Translations under genes and position numbers: made by a program
Shown here: piece by piece, positions 1 through 7,778 of the stretch
Layout of the letters: each line of letters opens with the position of its first letter
How positions within the stretch are numbered: the first letter of the stretch is position 1
DNA from: Hyphomicrobiales bacterium
GTDB lineage: Bacteria; Pseudomonadota; Alphaproteobacteria; Rhizobiales; Aestuariivirgaceae
Direction of reading: 5' to 3'
Length of the DNA: 7,778 nt
NCBI GenBank assembly: GCA_027051995.1
Contig: JALUFY010000398.1
Coordinates: 1 to 7,778 of the forward strand
Notes under the pieces: generated by a model
Databases searched by the model: none
What the model saw: only the letters and a program-made list of their open reading frames with translations
What the model was told of the DNA's origin: nothing

Positions 1-1020
1 CCCGTAATCATCGAAGACGCGCACCCCGTTCCATTCCCCCGCCGGGGTGAAGCGCCGCCGCACGCCGCCGAAGGAGGCCAGGCCGGAGCGGATGTCATCG
101 GCGGAGACGCCCAGCTCGTGCGCCACCGTCACCGCCGCCGTGGCGTTGAGCACGTTGTGCTCACCCGGCATGGGCATTTCCAGATTCTCCAGCTCTGTCA
201 CCGCGCCGCTTCGTCTGTCGGTGATGGTCACCGAAAAGCGGCTTTTCGCGCCATTGTAGGAGATGTCATGCACCCGCGCGTCCGCCTGCGGGTTTGCGCC
301 ATAGGTGATGACCCGCCTGTCCAGCACACGCCCGGTCAGCGCCTGCACTTCAGGATGATCGGTGCACATGACGGCGAAACCGTAGAAGGGGATGTTCTGC
401 ACGAACTGCAAAAAGGCGTCCTTGGCCTTGTCGAAACTGCCGTAGTGATCCAGATGCTCCGGGTCGATGTTGGTGACGATGACCACGTCGGCGGGCAGCT
501 TGACGAAGGTGCCGTCCGATTCGTCGGCCTCGGCCACCATCCATTCGCCGCCGCCGATGCGCACGTTGGTGCCCAGCGCGTTGATAATGCCGCCGTTGAC
601 CACCGTGGGATCGAGCCCGCCGGCCTCCAGCAGCGTGCCAACAAGCGAGGTCGTCGTCGTCTTGCCGTGGGTGCCGCCCACGGCGATGGCGCTCTTGAAG
701 CGCATCAGCTCGGCCAGCATCTCGGCCCGGCGCACCACCGGCAGATACCGCGCCCGGGCCGCCTTCAGTTCCGGATTGTCCGCCTTGATGGCCGAGGAGA
801 TGACGACGATCTCCGCATCCCCCAGATTCTCCGCGTCATGGCCAACGAAGACCTCGACGCCCATCTTGCGCAACCTGTCCACATTGGCGTTCTGTGAAAG
901 ATCGGAGCCCTGCACCGTATAGCCCAGCGTCTTGAGCACCTCGGCGATGCCGCTCATGCCGATGCCGCCGATGCCGATGAAATGGATCGGCCCGATGTCC
1001 GTGGACAGTTTCATGCTCAT
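1..1020 (-). CDS. murC: UDP-N-acetylmuramate--L-alanine ligase MurC, N-terminal 340 residues (3' end outside window)
   Basis: MurC is the cytoplasmic ATP-dependent ligase that adds L-alanine to UDP-MurNAc, the first step of stem-peptide assembly. I translated the frame from base 1020 to base 1; it is 340 codons without a stop and runs off the window. Visible motifs: the N-terminal UDP-binding loop [12 protein letters not shown] (residues 16-27), the ATP P-loop [10 protein letters not shown] (115-124, Lys120), EADESDGTF (164-172), [11 protein letters not shown] (184-194), PGEHNVLNA (285-293), GVRRRF (319-324) and the start of the third domain at FDDYG (336-340). Family members are about 460-490 residues, so roughly the last quarter is missing. 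The ATG at 1020 overlaps the murG stop as ATGA, with GGGGAG five bases upstream; a second ATG at 1014 is possible but sits farther from that site. The overlap suggests translational coupling to murG. Confidence 0.97.
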   Translation of the reverse strand, partial: MSMKLSTDIGPIHFIGIGGIGMSGIAEVLKTLGYTVQGSDLSQNANVDRLRKMGVEVFVGHDAENLGDAEIVVISSAIKADNPELKAARARYLPVVRRAEMLAELMRFKSAIAVGGTHGKTTTTSLVGTLLEAGGLDPTVVNGGIINALGTNVRIGGGEWMVAEADESDGTFVKLPADVVIVTNIDPEHLDHYGSFDKAKDAFLQFVQNIPFYGFAVMCTDHPEVQALTGRVLDRRVITYGANPQADARVHDISYNGAKSRFSVTITDRRSGAVTELENLEMPMPGEHNVLNATAAVTVAHELGVSADDIRSGLASFGGVRRRFTPAGEWNGVRVFDDYG

Positions 1021-2219
1021 GATGTCTCCCCGCTGTTTGTCCCGCCGCTCGCCGCTTCAGGCGTGGCCGCCCCGGATGCCGCGCCGGCGGGCTTCTCATC
1101 CGCTCCGGCCAGCTTCTCCACCACATCGGCCAGCCGCGCCGCCGCGTCCGGCCGGGCGAAGGCCCTGGCCGCCTTGTGCGCCGCCATCAGATCATCGGGC
1201 GCATAGCGCAGCCGGGTGATGAAGGCCGCCATCTGCTCCGGCTGGATCATGTCCTGCTTGTAAACCCATCCGGCCCCCGCCCTGGCGAAGGCCCGCGCGT
1301 TCATCAGCTGGTCGTTGTCCAGCGCGTGCGGCAACGGCACGAGAATGGCCGGCCTGCCGATCACCGCAAGCTCCGCCACCGATGAAGCCCCCGAACGGGC
1401 CATGACCAGATGCGCCCCGGCCATCCTTTTCGGCATGTCGCCGAAGAAACTCTCCACCGTGGCGTCGATGCCCAGCCGGTTGAAGTCATGGCGCAGGGCG
1501 TCGATGTCCTCCGGGCGCGCCTGCTGCGTCACGTGCAGCCGCTTGCGCACCGCCTCGGGCATTTCCGCCAGCATCTTCGGCGCAAGCTCCGCGAAGTAGT
1601 GCGCCCCCTGCGAGCCGCCGAAGATCAGAAGCTCGAATGTGCCTTTCCCATCCGGCGGCGCATAGGGCGTTTTCGCCGCCTCGATCACCACCGCGCGCAC
1701 CGGATTGCCGGTGAACACAACCTTGTCCTTCAGCTTCTCCGGCAGATGGGCGATCTCCGGGAACGACGAGGCGATGACATCCACCTTTTTCGCCATCGCC
1801 CGGTTGGCCCGCCCCATGACGGCGTTCTGCTCGTGAATGGCGGAAGGGATGCCCAGCTTCACCGCCGTCAGCAGCGGCGGGAAGGACGGATAGCCGCCGA
1901 AACCGATGATCGCCTTCGGCCTGTTGCGGCCCAGCAGGATGCGCGATTTCTTCATCCCCCGCCACAGCCTGAAGGCCTGAAACGGCAGTTTCCAGGGCTT
2001 GCGGATACTCAGCGTCGAGGAGGGGATCTCGGCGATGTCGATGGCCGGGAAATCGCCGCCATAGCTCTTCGCCCGCGCGTCGGAGAGCAGGATGGTGATG
2101 TAGCCGCGCCGCACCAGCTCCTCGGCCAATGCCTGAGCGGGGAACAGATGCCCCCCCGTGCCGCCCGCCGCCAGGGCGATCAGGCCCATGTGCGCGCCCC
2201 TGATCTCGAATTCCGCCAT
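1017..2219 (-). CDS. murG: UDP-GlcNAc:lipid I N-acetylglucosaminyltransferase MurG
   Basis: MurG is the peripheral inner-membrane GT28-type glycosyltransferase that transfers GlcNAc from UDP-GlcNAc to lipid I, giving lipid II. The product is 400 residues. Visible motifs: the glycine-rich loop [10 protein letters not shown] (19-28), [10 protein letters not shown] (106-115), [12 protein letters not shown] (129-140), GNPVR (171-175), the second-domain loop FGGSQGA (200-206) and the donor-binding segment [12 protein letters not shown] to [10 protein letters not shown] (273-304). The start at 2219 is chosen because GGAGG lies seven bases upstream and the protein then begins shortly before the first loop. 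The frame is open farther upstream to 2363, but that part lies inside ftsW and encodes only an Arg-rich shadow. An ATG at 2189 is a weaker alternative. Family members are often about 355-370 residues; the excess is a C-terminal Ala/Gly/Thr-rich tail (about 371-400). It lies 19 bases after ftsW and overlaps murC by four bases. Confidence 0.97.
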   Translation of the reverse strand: MAEFEIRGAHMGLIALAAGGTGGHLFPAQALAEELVRRGYITILLSDARAKSYGGDFPAIDIAEIPSSTLSIRKPWKLPFQAFRLWRGMKKSRILLGRNRPKAIIGFGGYPSFPPLLTAVKLGIPSAIHEQNAVMGRANRAMAKKVDVIASSFPEIAHLPEKLKDKVVFTGNPVRAVVIEAAKTPYAPPDGKGTFELLIFGGSQGAHYFAELAPKMLAEMPEAVRKRLHVTQQARPEDIDALRHDFNRLGIDATVESFFGDMPKRMAGAHLVMARSGASSVAELAVIGRPAILVPLPHALDNDQLMNARAFARAGAGWVYKQDMIQPEQMAAFITRLRYAPDDLMAAHKAARAFARPDAAARLADVVEKLAGADEKPAGAASGAATPEAASGGTNSGETS

Positions 2220-2231
2220 GAAAATTCCTCC
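2220..2231 (-). promoter_or_regulatory. Ribosome binding site deciding the murG start
   Basis: The minus strand reads GGAGG (2231-2227) followed by seven bases and then ATG at 2219. It sits in the 19-base gap after the ftsW stop. It supports the 400-residue MurG start over the longer in-frame extension that runs into ftsW. Confidence 0.8.
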
Positions 2232-2238
2232 CGCCGGA

Positions 2239-3405
2239 TCACGCCGCCGCCGGATGCGCCACGCCCGCCGGCGGTTCCGGAGCATCCTCGAGCGCGTCGT
2301 CGCGCAGCAGCGCCAGCGCCATGCCAAGCCCCAGCGCCGCCGACCACAGCGACGAGCCGCCATAGGAGATCAGCGGCAGGGTCATGCCCTTGGCCGGAAG
2401 CAGCTGCACGTTCACCCCCATGTTGATGAAGGCCTGAAGGCCGAACAGGGCGATCAGCCCGCTGGCCGCCATGCGGCGGAACGGATCGCGCAGCCGCGTC
2501 GCCTTGCCCATGACGCGCAGCACGATGAAGGAGAAGATGATGACCAGCGCCAGGCAGGCCACCAGCCCGAACTCCTCGCCCACGGCGGCGAAAAGAAAAT
2601 CCGTATGGGCGTCCGGCAGATGCCGGTTGGCGATGCCGCCGCCCGGCCCCATGCCCAGAAGGCCGCCGTTGTGAAAGGCGTCGATGGCGAAATCCATCTG
2701 ATCGCGCGCTCCGTCGATCACCTTCGGCGGATGCAGAAAGCGCCCGATGCGCGCCCGCACATGCGGGAAGATGGCGTATGCCATCCCGGCCAGCGCCACC
2801 ACGGCCCCGCCAAGGGACAGGATATAGCGCCAGCGCAGGCCGTAGATGAACAGCAGCACGAACCACGTGCCGGTCACCAGCGCCGTCTGGCCCATGTCGG
2901 GCTCCTTTACCAGCAGGCCAGCGAACAGCAGATAGCTGCCCCAGGCCATCCAGATGCCCGGCATGTCCGGGCGTTTCTGCCCCTCGGCCAGCAGCCAGGC
3001 GGCGAGCACCACGAAGGCCGGCTTGACGAACTCCGATGGCTGAATGGAGAACGCGCCGATGTTGATCCAGCGGTGCGCGCCCTTGATCTGCGGCCCGACG
3101 AGCAGCGCCAGAACCATCAGCGCCAGCCCGGCGAGAAAGACCGCCAGCGCCGCGCGCCGCGTCTGCCGCCCGCTCATGAAGGTGGCGGAGACGAAGATGA
3201 CGGCCGCCGGGATCAGGAACAGCACATGGCGGCGGAAGAAATGAAAGCTGTCCAGCCCGATGCGCTCGGCCACCGGCGGGCTGGCGGCCAGCGAGAAGAT
3301 CACTCCCAGCGCCATGAGCAGGAACACCGCCCCCAGCAGCGGCCAGTCCACCGTGAACCACCAGCGGGCCAGAAGCCCCCGGTCCTTGCGTGAAATCAGC
3401 GTCAT
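2239..3405 (-). CDS. ftsW: Septal peptidoglycan glycosyltransferase FtsW (SEDS family)
   Basis: FtsW is the integral membrane SEDS polymerase that, with its class B penicillin-binding protein partner FtsI, polymerises lipid II at the division septum. The product is 388 residues with about ten hydrophobic segments, starting near residue 20 and ending near 368; both tails are short. Family signatures: KGAHRWINIGAFSIQPSE (108-124), KEPDMGQT (167-174), DAHTDFLFAAVGEEFG (265-280), and the C-terminal SEDS signature from NMGVNVQLLPAKGMTLP to SYGGSS (328-352). Asp269 in HTDF aligns by motif with the Asp proposed as catalytic in E. coli FtsW. The homologue RodA is the alternative, but the position between murD and murG points to FtsW. 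The ATG at 3405 overlaps the murD stop as ATGA, with AAGGGAG seven bases upstream. Confidence 0.96.
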   Translation of the reverse strand: MTLISRKDRGLLARWWFTVDWPLLGAVFLLMALGVIFSLAASPPVAERIGLDSFHFFRRHVLFLIPAAVIFVSATFMSGRQTRRAALAVFLAGLALMVLALLVGPQIKGAHRWINIGAFSIQPSEFVKPAFVVLAAWLLAEGQKRPDMPGIWMAWGSYLLFAGLLVKEPDMGQTALVTGTWFVLLFIYGLRWRYILSLGGAVVALAGMAYAIFPHVRARIGRFLHPPKVIDGARDQMDFAIDAFHNGGLLGMGPGGGIANRHLPDAHTDFLFAAVGEEFGLVACLALVIIFSFIVLRVMGKATRLRDPFRRMAASGLIALFGLQAFINMGVNVQLLPAKGMTLPLISYGGSSLWSAALGLGMALALLRDDALEDAPEPPAGVAHPAAA

Positions 3406-4814
3406 TGCGTCTCTCCCTTGCGCGGCGCCTCCGCCGCGATGTCCTTCGCCAGCTCGCGGAAATGCTCGCCGCGCGCCTCGAAGGAGGAATACTGATCAAA
3501 CGATGCGCAGGCAGGCGCCAGCAGCACCACCGGGCGGGCCTGCCCGCCCTCGCGCGCCGCCGCGTGCGCCGCCGCCACGGCGGCCTCCATCGTTCCCGAA
3601 ATCTCGCAGGTTACGCCCGCTTCCTTCAGCGTTCCGGCGAAATCCTCCGCCGCCTCGCCGATCAGGAAGGCCTTGCGTATCCTGCCGAACCATGGCGCGA
3701 GGCTCTCGATGCCGCCCTCCTTGGCCCGCCCTCCGGCGATCCAGAAGATGTCGTCGAATGTCTCAAGGGAGCGCCGCGCCGCGTCGGCGTTGGTCGCCTT
3801 GGAATCATTGACGAAGAGAACCCCGTCCGTCTCTCCCAGAATCTCCATGCGGTGGGCCAGACCGGGAAAGCTCATGAAGGCCCGCGCGATCAGCGTGGCG
3901 TTGAGCCCCAGGGCCCGGCAGGCCGCCCATGCGGCGGCGGCGTTCTGCCAGTTGTGCGCCCCCCGCAGGGTCTTCATCATCGAGAGGTCAACCCCCTGAA
4001 TGGTCTTGCCGCCTGCGCGCTCCTGCAACACGCCGCCGGGCGCGCACACGCCGTCATCCAGCAGCTCCTTCACCGAGAAGGGAACTTTCGCGGCTCCTTG
4101 CGGGACAGCATCGAGCGCCGCCCTGCAGAAGGCGTCATCGGCGGAGATCACCGCCGTGTCTCCCTCTCCCATGTTGGCGAAGAGCCGCGCCTTGACCCCA
4201 GCGTAGTGCTCCAGCGAGCCGTGCCTGTCCAGATGATCCGGCGTGATGTTGAGCAGCACCCCCACGTCCGGGCGGAAGGTTGGTGAAAGGTCGATCTGGT
4301 AGGAGCTCATCTCGATTACGTAGACGCGCCCCCATTTGGGCTTTGGCAGGTTGAACACCGCCGTGCCGATATTGCCGCCCACATGGGCGTCCAGGCTGAC
4401 CGCCCGCAGGACATGGCCGATCAGCGCCGTGGTGGTGGACTTGCCGTTGGTGCCGGTGATGGCGGCGATTTTCACCCCCTTCGTCTTGCGCACCTGACGG
4501 TAAAAGACCTCCGTGTCGCCGATGATCTCGATGCCCGCCGCGCGCGCCTTGCTGACGCTCCAGTGCGGCACGGGATGGGTCAGCGGCACGCCCGGCGCCA
4601 GCACCAGCGCCGCGAGGGTGGAGAAATCCGTCTCGCGCAGATCGCTCAGCTCCAGCCCGGCCTCCTTGGCGCGCTCGCGCCCGGCCTCGCCATCATCCCA
4701 GGCCAGCACCTCGGCCCCGCCGGCCTTCAGCGCCCTGGCGCAGGCGATGCCGGAGCGCGCCAGCCCGAAGACGGCGACCTTTTGCCCGGCGAATATGTCG
4801 GCGGCGAACGTCAA
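3402..4814 (-). CDS. murD: UDP-N-acetylmuramoyl-L-alanine--D-glutamate ligase MurD
   Basis: MurD is the cytoplasmic ligase that adds D-glutamate to UDP-MurNAc-L-Ala using ATP. The product is 470 residues, near the usual 440-470. Visible motifs: the N-terminal loop FGLARSG (16-22), the P-loop GTNGKSTTTALIGH (121-134, Lys125), EMSSYQID (168-175), NITPDHLDRHG (189-199), YAGVKAR with Lys208 in the position of the carbamylated lysine, GAHNWQNA (285-292), HRMEILG (321-327), NDSKATN (336-342) and the C-terminal segment from LAPACASFDQY through GEHF (432-452). The first codon is TTG (4814-4812). It is preferred because AGGAGG lies six bases upstream and no ATG occurs in frame before the conserved core. 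It starts ten bases after mraY and overlaps ftsW by four bases. Confidence 0.97.
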   Translation of the reverse strand: MTFAADIFAGQKVAVFGLARSGIACARALKAGGAEVLAWDDGEAGRERAKEAGLELSDLRETDFSTLAALVLAPGVPLTHPVPHWSVSKARAAGIEIIGDTEVFYRQVRKTKGVKIAAITGTNGKSTTTALIGHVLRAVSLDAHVGGNIGTAVFNLPKPKWGRVYVIEMSSYQIDLSPTFRPDVGVLLNITPDHLDRHGSLEHYAGVKARLFANMGEGDTAVISADDAFCRAALDAVPQGAAKVPFSVKELLDDGVCAPGGVLQERAGGKTIQGVDLSMMKTLRGAHNWQNAAAAWAACRALGLNATLIARAFMSFPGLAHRMEILGETDGVLFVNDSKATNADAARRSLETFDDIFWIAGGRAKEGGIESLAPWFGRIRKAFLIGEAAEDFAGTLKEAGVTCEISGTMEAAVAAAHAAAREGGQARPVVLLAPACASFDQYSSFEARGEHFRELAKDIAAEAPRKGETQ

Positions 4815-4826
4815 TTCCTGCCTCCT
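4815..4826 (-). promoter_or_regulatory. Ribosome binding site for TTG-started murD, overlapping the mraY stop
   Basis: The minus strand reads TAGGAGG, in which TAG (4827-4825) is the mraY stop and AGGAGG (4826-4821) is a full-consensus Shine-Dalgarno. Six bases separate it from the TTG at 4814. The strong site with good spacing is the main reason to accept a TTG start. A ribosome ending mraY would sit directly on this site, which suggests coupling or reinitiation. Confidence 0.8.
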
Positions 4827-5910
4827 AGCGCAGTTTCAGCGTCGCCAGGCCGATGAGGGCCAGCACGACGGAAATGATCCAGAAACGGATGACCACCGTT
4901 TCTTCCTTCCATCCCTTCTCCTCGAAGTGATGATGCAGCGGCGCCATGCGGAACACCCGCTTGCCGGTCAGCTTGAAGGAGGCCACCTGCACGATGACCG
5001 AAACCGTCTCCAGCACGAACAATCCGCCGATGATGACCAGCACCAGCTCGTGCTTGGCGGCCACGGCGATGGCCCCCAGCGCCCCGCCCAGCGACAGCGA
5101 GCCGGTATCGCCCATGAAAATCTGCGCCGGCGGCGCGTTGTACCACAGAAAGCCCAGCCCCGCGCCGACCATGGCCCCGGTGATGATGGCCAGTTCGCCC
5201 GCGCCCTTGACGAAATGCAGTTGCAGATACTGCGAGAAGACCGCATGGCCCACCAGATAGGTGATCAGCCCGAAGCTGGCCGCCGCGATCATCACCGGCA
5301 CGATGGCCAGCCCGTCCAGCCCGTCGGTCAGGTTCACCGAATTGCCCGCCGCGATGATGACCAGCGCGCCGAAGGGCACGAACCACCAGCCCATCTGCCA
5401 CAGCACGTCCTTGAAGAAGGGAAAGGCCAGCGCCGTGGAGATTTTCGGATCACCGGCGGAAACCATGATGATCACCGCTCCGCCCGCGACAATGGCCTCC
5501 AGCAGCAGCCTGAGCTTGCTGGAGAAGCCCTTTGTGCTGGCCTTCGTCACCTTCAGGTAGTCGTCATAGAAGCCGATGGCCCCGAAGCCCATCAGCACGA
5601 AAAGCACCGCCCAGACGTAGAGATTGCGCAGATCAGCCCACAAGAGCGTGGTGACGAAAATGGAGCCCAGGATCATCAGTCCGCCCATGGTCGGCGTGCC
5701 CGCCTTGGCGAAATGGGTTTCCGGCCCGTCATCGCGGATCGGCTGGCCCTTGCCCTGCTTGATCTTCAACAGCGAGATCAGCCGGGGGCCGAACATGAAG
5801 ACCAGGAACAGCGCCGTCATGATCGCCCCGCCGGTGCGGAATGTCAGGTAGCGCACGACGTTGAACTCGGAGAAGTGTTCCGCCAGCGCCATGGACAGAT
5901 GATAGAGCAT
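4825..5910 (-). CDS. mraY: Phospho-MurNAc-pentapeptide-transferase MraY
   Basis: MraY is the polytopic inner-membrane enzyme that transfers phospho-MurNAc-pentapeptide from UDP to undecaprenyl phosphate, forming lipid I. The 361-residue length is about the family norm (360). Visible features: an N-terminal [15 protein letters not shown] segment typical of the family (11-25), [18 protein letters not shown] (60-77), the Mg-site Asp pair in DDYLK (116-120), NLTDGLDG (193-200), [11 protein letters not shown] (266-276, Asp268) and PLHHHFE (324-330). About ten hydrophobic segments are spread through the protein. The ATG at 5910 follows the murF stop with no base between them; GCGAGG lies five bases upstream, inside murF. 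An in-frame ATG at 5892 would remove six residues and is less likely. The stop is TAG and it overlaps the murD ribosome binding site. Confidence 0.98.
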   Translation of the reverse strand: MLYHLSMALAEHFSEFNVVRYLTFRTGGAIMTALFLVFMFGPRLISLLKIKQGKGQPIRDDGPETHFAKAGTPTMGGLMILGSIFVTTLLWADLRNLYVWAVLFVLMGFGAIGFYDDYLKVTKASTKGFSSKLRLLLEAIVAGGAVIIMVSAGDPKISTALAFPFFKDVLWQMGWWFVPFGALVIIAAGNSVNLTDGLDGLAIVPVMIAAASFGLITYLVGHAVFSQYLQLHFVKGAGELAIITGAMVGAGLGFLWYNAPPAQIFMGDTGSLSLGGALGAIAVAAKHELVLVIIGGLFVLETVSVIVQVASFKLTGKRVFRMAPLHHHFEEKGWKEETVVIRFWIISVVLALIGLATLKLR

Positions 5911-7326
5911 TCACGCCTCGCTCTGTTCGAACATGGATTTCAGGGCCTCGGCCACCGGCCCCATTTTCGACCCCAGGGAGCCTTTTATCATGATCACGTC
6001 CCCGGCCCGCAGATCGCGCTGCAGGATATCCGGCAGCTCGTCCGAGTGCGCGGCCTTCGCCGCCCTCAGGCGCGCCGGGGCGGCTTCCCACAGATGCGCC
6101 ATCAGCGGCCCGCTGACATAGAGCGCGTCCACTCCGGCGGCTTCCACGTCCGCCGCCAGCCCCGCGTGCAGCTCCGCGCCCGCCTCGCCCAGCTCCAGCA
6201 TATCGCCCAGCACGGCGATGCGCCGCCCGCCCGCGCCCGGCCGCGCCGCCGCCAGCGCGGCCAGCGCGGCGCGCACCGAGGCCGGATTGGCGTTGTAGCT
6301 TTCATCAATCAGCAGGGCCTCGCCGCCGGGAACGGAGAGCCTGAAGCGCCCGCCGCGTCCCTTCGGCGCGCGCATGCCCGCCAGCGCCTGGATGACGGCG
6401 GTCAGATCGGCCCCCAGCGCCAGCGCCGTGCCGATGACCGCCAGCGAATTGCGCGCCACGTGCAGCCCCGGCATGCCGATGCGATAGGCCAGCGCCTGCC
6501 CGCGCGCATTGGCCTCCACGCAGACGCAGTCGTCCTTGTTCACCGCCTTGCCGAGGCGGACACCGGCGTCTTCGCCCTCGCCGAAGGTGATGATGTCCGC
6601 CGCTCCGGCATTCCTCGCCGCCTCGTGGAGAATATCGAAATGCGGCATGTCACGGTTCAGCACGGCGCGCCCGCCCGGCGTCATGCCGGAGAAGATTTCC
6701 GCCTTGGCCCGCGCGATTCCGGCCAGATCGCCGAAAGCCCCGATGTGGCTCTCGGCGATCTGTGTCACCACCGCAACATCGGGCCGCGCCATTTCCGTCA
6801 GGGCGGCGATCTCGCCCGGTGCGTTCATGCCCATCTCGATGACGCCGAAATCCGTATCGGAGGGCATGCGCGCCAGCGTCAGCGGCACGCCCCAGTGATT
6901 GTTGAACGAGGCCTTCGCCGCATGGGTCCTGCCCACGGCGGAAAAGGCCAGCGCCATCATGTCCTTGGTGGTCGTCTTGCCCACCGATCCGGTAATGCCG
7001 ATGACATGGCCGCGCACGCGCGCACGCGCCGCCCGGCCCAGCGCCTGAAGCGCGCTCAGGGTATCGGGCACGACGAGCAGGGGGCCTGCGTCCATCATCT
7101 CCTCATCGGGACGGGCCACCACGGCCAGCCCCGCCCCGGTCTTCAGCGCGCGGGCGGCGAAGGCGTGGCCGTCCATGCGCACGCCGGAAATGGCGAAGAA
7201 GATTTCGCCTCCCTTCACCTCGCGCGAATCGAAGGTGACGCCGCAAAAGCCATCGGGCGGCGTGCCCATGACGGCCCCGCCCAGCGCCTTTTCCACCTCG
7301 GCGAATGTCCACAGCGGCGCGCTCAC
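5911..7326 (-). CDS. murF: UDP-N-acetylmuramoyl-tripeptide--D-alanyl-D-alanine ligase MurF
   Basis: MurF is the cytoplasmic ATP-dependent ligase that adds the D-Ala-D-Ala dipeptide to UDP-MurNAc-tripeptide, completing the pentapeptide precursor. The product is 471 residues, a normal length. Visible motifs: [15 protein letters not shown] (31-45) in the UDP-binding domain, the P-loop GSVGKTTTK (113-121, Lys117), [11 protein letters not shown] (140-150), [10 protein letters not shown] (164-173), HIGAFG (194-199), ARAKAEIF with Lys208 in the carbamylated-lysine position, KGRGGR (322-327), [10 protein letters not shown] (341-350), LGDMLELG (373-380) and KGSLGSKM (448-455). The start is GTG at 7326, overlapping the murE stop as GTGA, with GAGGAG (7340-7335) eight bases upstream. 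Its TGA is followed at once by the mraY ATG. Confidence 0.97.
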   Translation of the reverse strand: MSAPLWTFAEVEKALGGAVMGTPPDGFCGVTFDSREVKGGEIFFAISGVRMDGHAFAARALKTGAGLAVVARPDEEMMDAGPLLVVPDTLSALQALGRAARARVRGHVIGITGSVGKTTTKDMMALAFSAVGRTHAAKASFNNHWGVPLTLARMPSDTDFGVIEMGMNAPGEIAALTEMARPDVAVVTQIAESHIGAFGDLAGIARAKAEIFSGMTPGGRAVLNRDMPHFDILHEAARNAGAADIITFGEGEDAGVRLGKAVNKDDCVCVEANARGQALAYRIGMPGLHVARNSLAVIGTALALGADLTAVIQALAGMRAPKGRGGRFRLSVPGGEALLIDESYNANPASVRAALAALAAARPGAGGRRIAVLGDMLELGEAGAELHAGLAADVEAAGVDALYVSGPLMAHLWEAAPARLRAAKAAHSDELPDILQRDLRAGDVIMIKGSLGSKMGPVAEALKSMFEQSEA

Positions 7327-7778
7327 CTGTCCGTCTCCTCTTTCAGCGCGCGGGCGATCTCCTCGTGATCGGAGAAGGGGATCACCTCATCGCCCACGAT
7401 CTGGCCCGTCTCGTGGCCCTTTCCGGCCACCAGCAGCAGATCGCCCGGCTCCAGCATGCCTATGGCCGCGCCGATGGCCGCGCTCCTGTCCCCGGTCTCC
7501 CGCGCTCCGGGGCAGGCGGCGAGAATCTCCGCGCGAATGCTTGCGGGGTCTTCCGAGCGCGGATTGTCGTCGGTGACGATGACCACATCGGCCAGCCTGG
7601 CCGCAACCTCGCCCATCTGCGGCCTCTTGCCCCGGTCGCGGTCGCCGCCCGCGCCGAAGACCACCACCAGCCGCCCGGCGGCATAGGGGCGCAGGGTCTC
7701 CAGCGCCGTTTTCAGCGCGTCGGGCGTATGGGCGTAATCGATGAAGACCGGCGCGCCATTGGCCTTGCGCCCCTATGC
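7323..7778 (-). CDS. murE: UDP-MurNAc-L-Ala-D-Glu:meso-diaminopimelate ligase MurE, C-terminal part (5' end outside window)
   Basis: MurE is the cytoplasmic ligase that adds the third stem-peptide residue. About 149 residues of the C-terminal region are readable, against roughly 490 for the whole family member. Visible motifs: [13 protein letters not shown] (about 7715-7748), [17 protein letters not shown] (about 7608-7658), DNPR (7568-7557) and [11 protein letters not shown] (from 7424). DNPR is the signature of enzymes that select meso-diaminopimelate, so the cell wall should be the ordinary Gram-negative type. An in-frame TAG lies at 7775-7773, only two codons from the window end. It falls inside a 13-base inverted copy of 7681-7693, so I regard it as a probable end artefact and not a true break, since MurE is normally essential. 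The stop overlaps murF as GTGA. Confidence 0.93.
7681..7778. repeat. 13-base exact inverted repeat, outer arm ending at the last base of the window
   Basis: Plus-strand bases 7681-7693 (gcataggggcgca) and 7766-7778 (tgcgcccctatgc) are exact reverse complements. Allowing one mismatch the match extends to 15 of 16 bases. The arms are separated by 72 bases of murE. The inner arm encodes the Leu-Arg-Pro-Tyr-Ala stretch of MurE in the correct frame, while the outer arm brings a TAG into that frame. This pattern suggests that the outer arm is a misplaced copy of the inner one. Confidence 0.75.

Noticed and set aside
118..897. A 259-codon plus-strand open frame antisense to murC
   Set aside because: It is in the same reverse-complement phase and its stop is the complement of a TCA serine codon in murC. 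murC has complete family motifs on the other strand.
2220..2363. A 48-residue N-terminal extension of MurG, in frame from 2363
   Set aside because: It lies inside the ftsW 3' end, is Arg-rich, and a well-spaced GGAGG precedes the ATG at 2219.
2158..3393. A 411-codon plus-strand frame antisense to ftsW, with similar ones over murG (1410-2426) and murD (3390-4286)
   Set aside because: All are codon-aligned antisense shadows of genes with full motif support, and none has protein-like composition.
2180..3499. A 439-codon minus-strand frame overlapping ftsW
   Set aside because: It is out of frame with ftsW, is Arg/Gly/Ala-rich, lacks membrane segments and runs through the conserved ftsW sequence.
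4513..7368. A 951-codon open frame on the plus strand, antisense to murD, mraY and murF
   Set aside because: Over mraY and murF its codons are the exact reverse complements of the sense codons, so it is interrupted only where the sense genes use TTA, CTA or TCA, which are rare in GC-rich DNA. The translation is rich in His, Gln and Arg, shows no recognisable domain, and opposes well-supported essential genes.
7773..7775. Possible recoding or readthrough of TAG in murE
   Set aside because: mraY in the same window ends on TAG at the length expected for its family, so TAG acts as a normal stop here; the inverted-repeat end explains the murE case better.
1..7778. Search for tRNA or rRNA genes, CRISPR arrays, insertion sequences, terminators or a new accessory system
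   Set aside because: Coding sequence fills essentially the whole window; the largest gap is 19 bases, and no mobile-element or array-like repeats were seen.

Overview
The window is a single block of peptidoglycan-synthesis and division genes, all on the minus strand: a segment of the dcw (division and cell wall) cluster. In transcription order it reads murE (3' part only), murF, mraY, murD, ftsW, murG, murC (5' part only). This is the order widely conserved in Gram-negative bacteria. The DNA is clearly GC-rich, GTG and TTG starts occur, and the proteins look alphaproteobacterial (for example the murG, murC and mraY motif variants). I would place it in Alphaproteobacteria but cannot name an order. 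The DNPR motif of MurE indicates ordinary meso-diaminopimelate peptidoglycan.

Layout from high to low coordinates: 7778-7323 C-terminal third of MurE; 7326-5911 MurF; 5910-4825 MraY; 4814-3402 MurD; 3405-2239 FtsW; 2219-1017 MurG; 1020-1 first 340 residues of MurC. Packing is very tight. There are 4-base start/stop overlaps at murE/murF (GTGA), murD/ftsW (ATGA) and murG/murC (ATGA). murF and mraY abut directly, and the gaps are only 10 and 19 bases at mraY/murD and ftsW/murG. There is no intergenic space for a promoter or terminator and no stretch of 300 bases without a gene, so the whole block reads as part of one polycistronic transcript.

Functionally the genes cover consecutive steps. MurC, MurD, MurE and MurF build the UDP-MurNAc-pentapeptide in the cytoplasm. 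MraY loads it onto undecaprenyl phosphate (lipid I), MurG adds GlcNAc (lipid II), and FtsW polymerises lipid II at the division septum.

I found no previously undescribed system. The points worth a second look are: a 13-base exact inverted repeat that ends exactly at the last base of the window and puts an in-frame TAG into murE (most likely an end artefact); a roughly 30-residue Ala/Gly-rich tail on MurG; and a TTG-started murD whose Shine-Dalgarno overlaps the mraY stop codon. Long open frames on the plus strand, including one of 951 codons, are antisense shadows.
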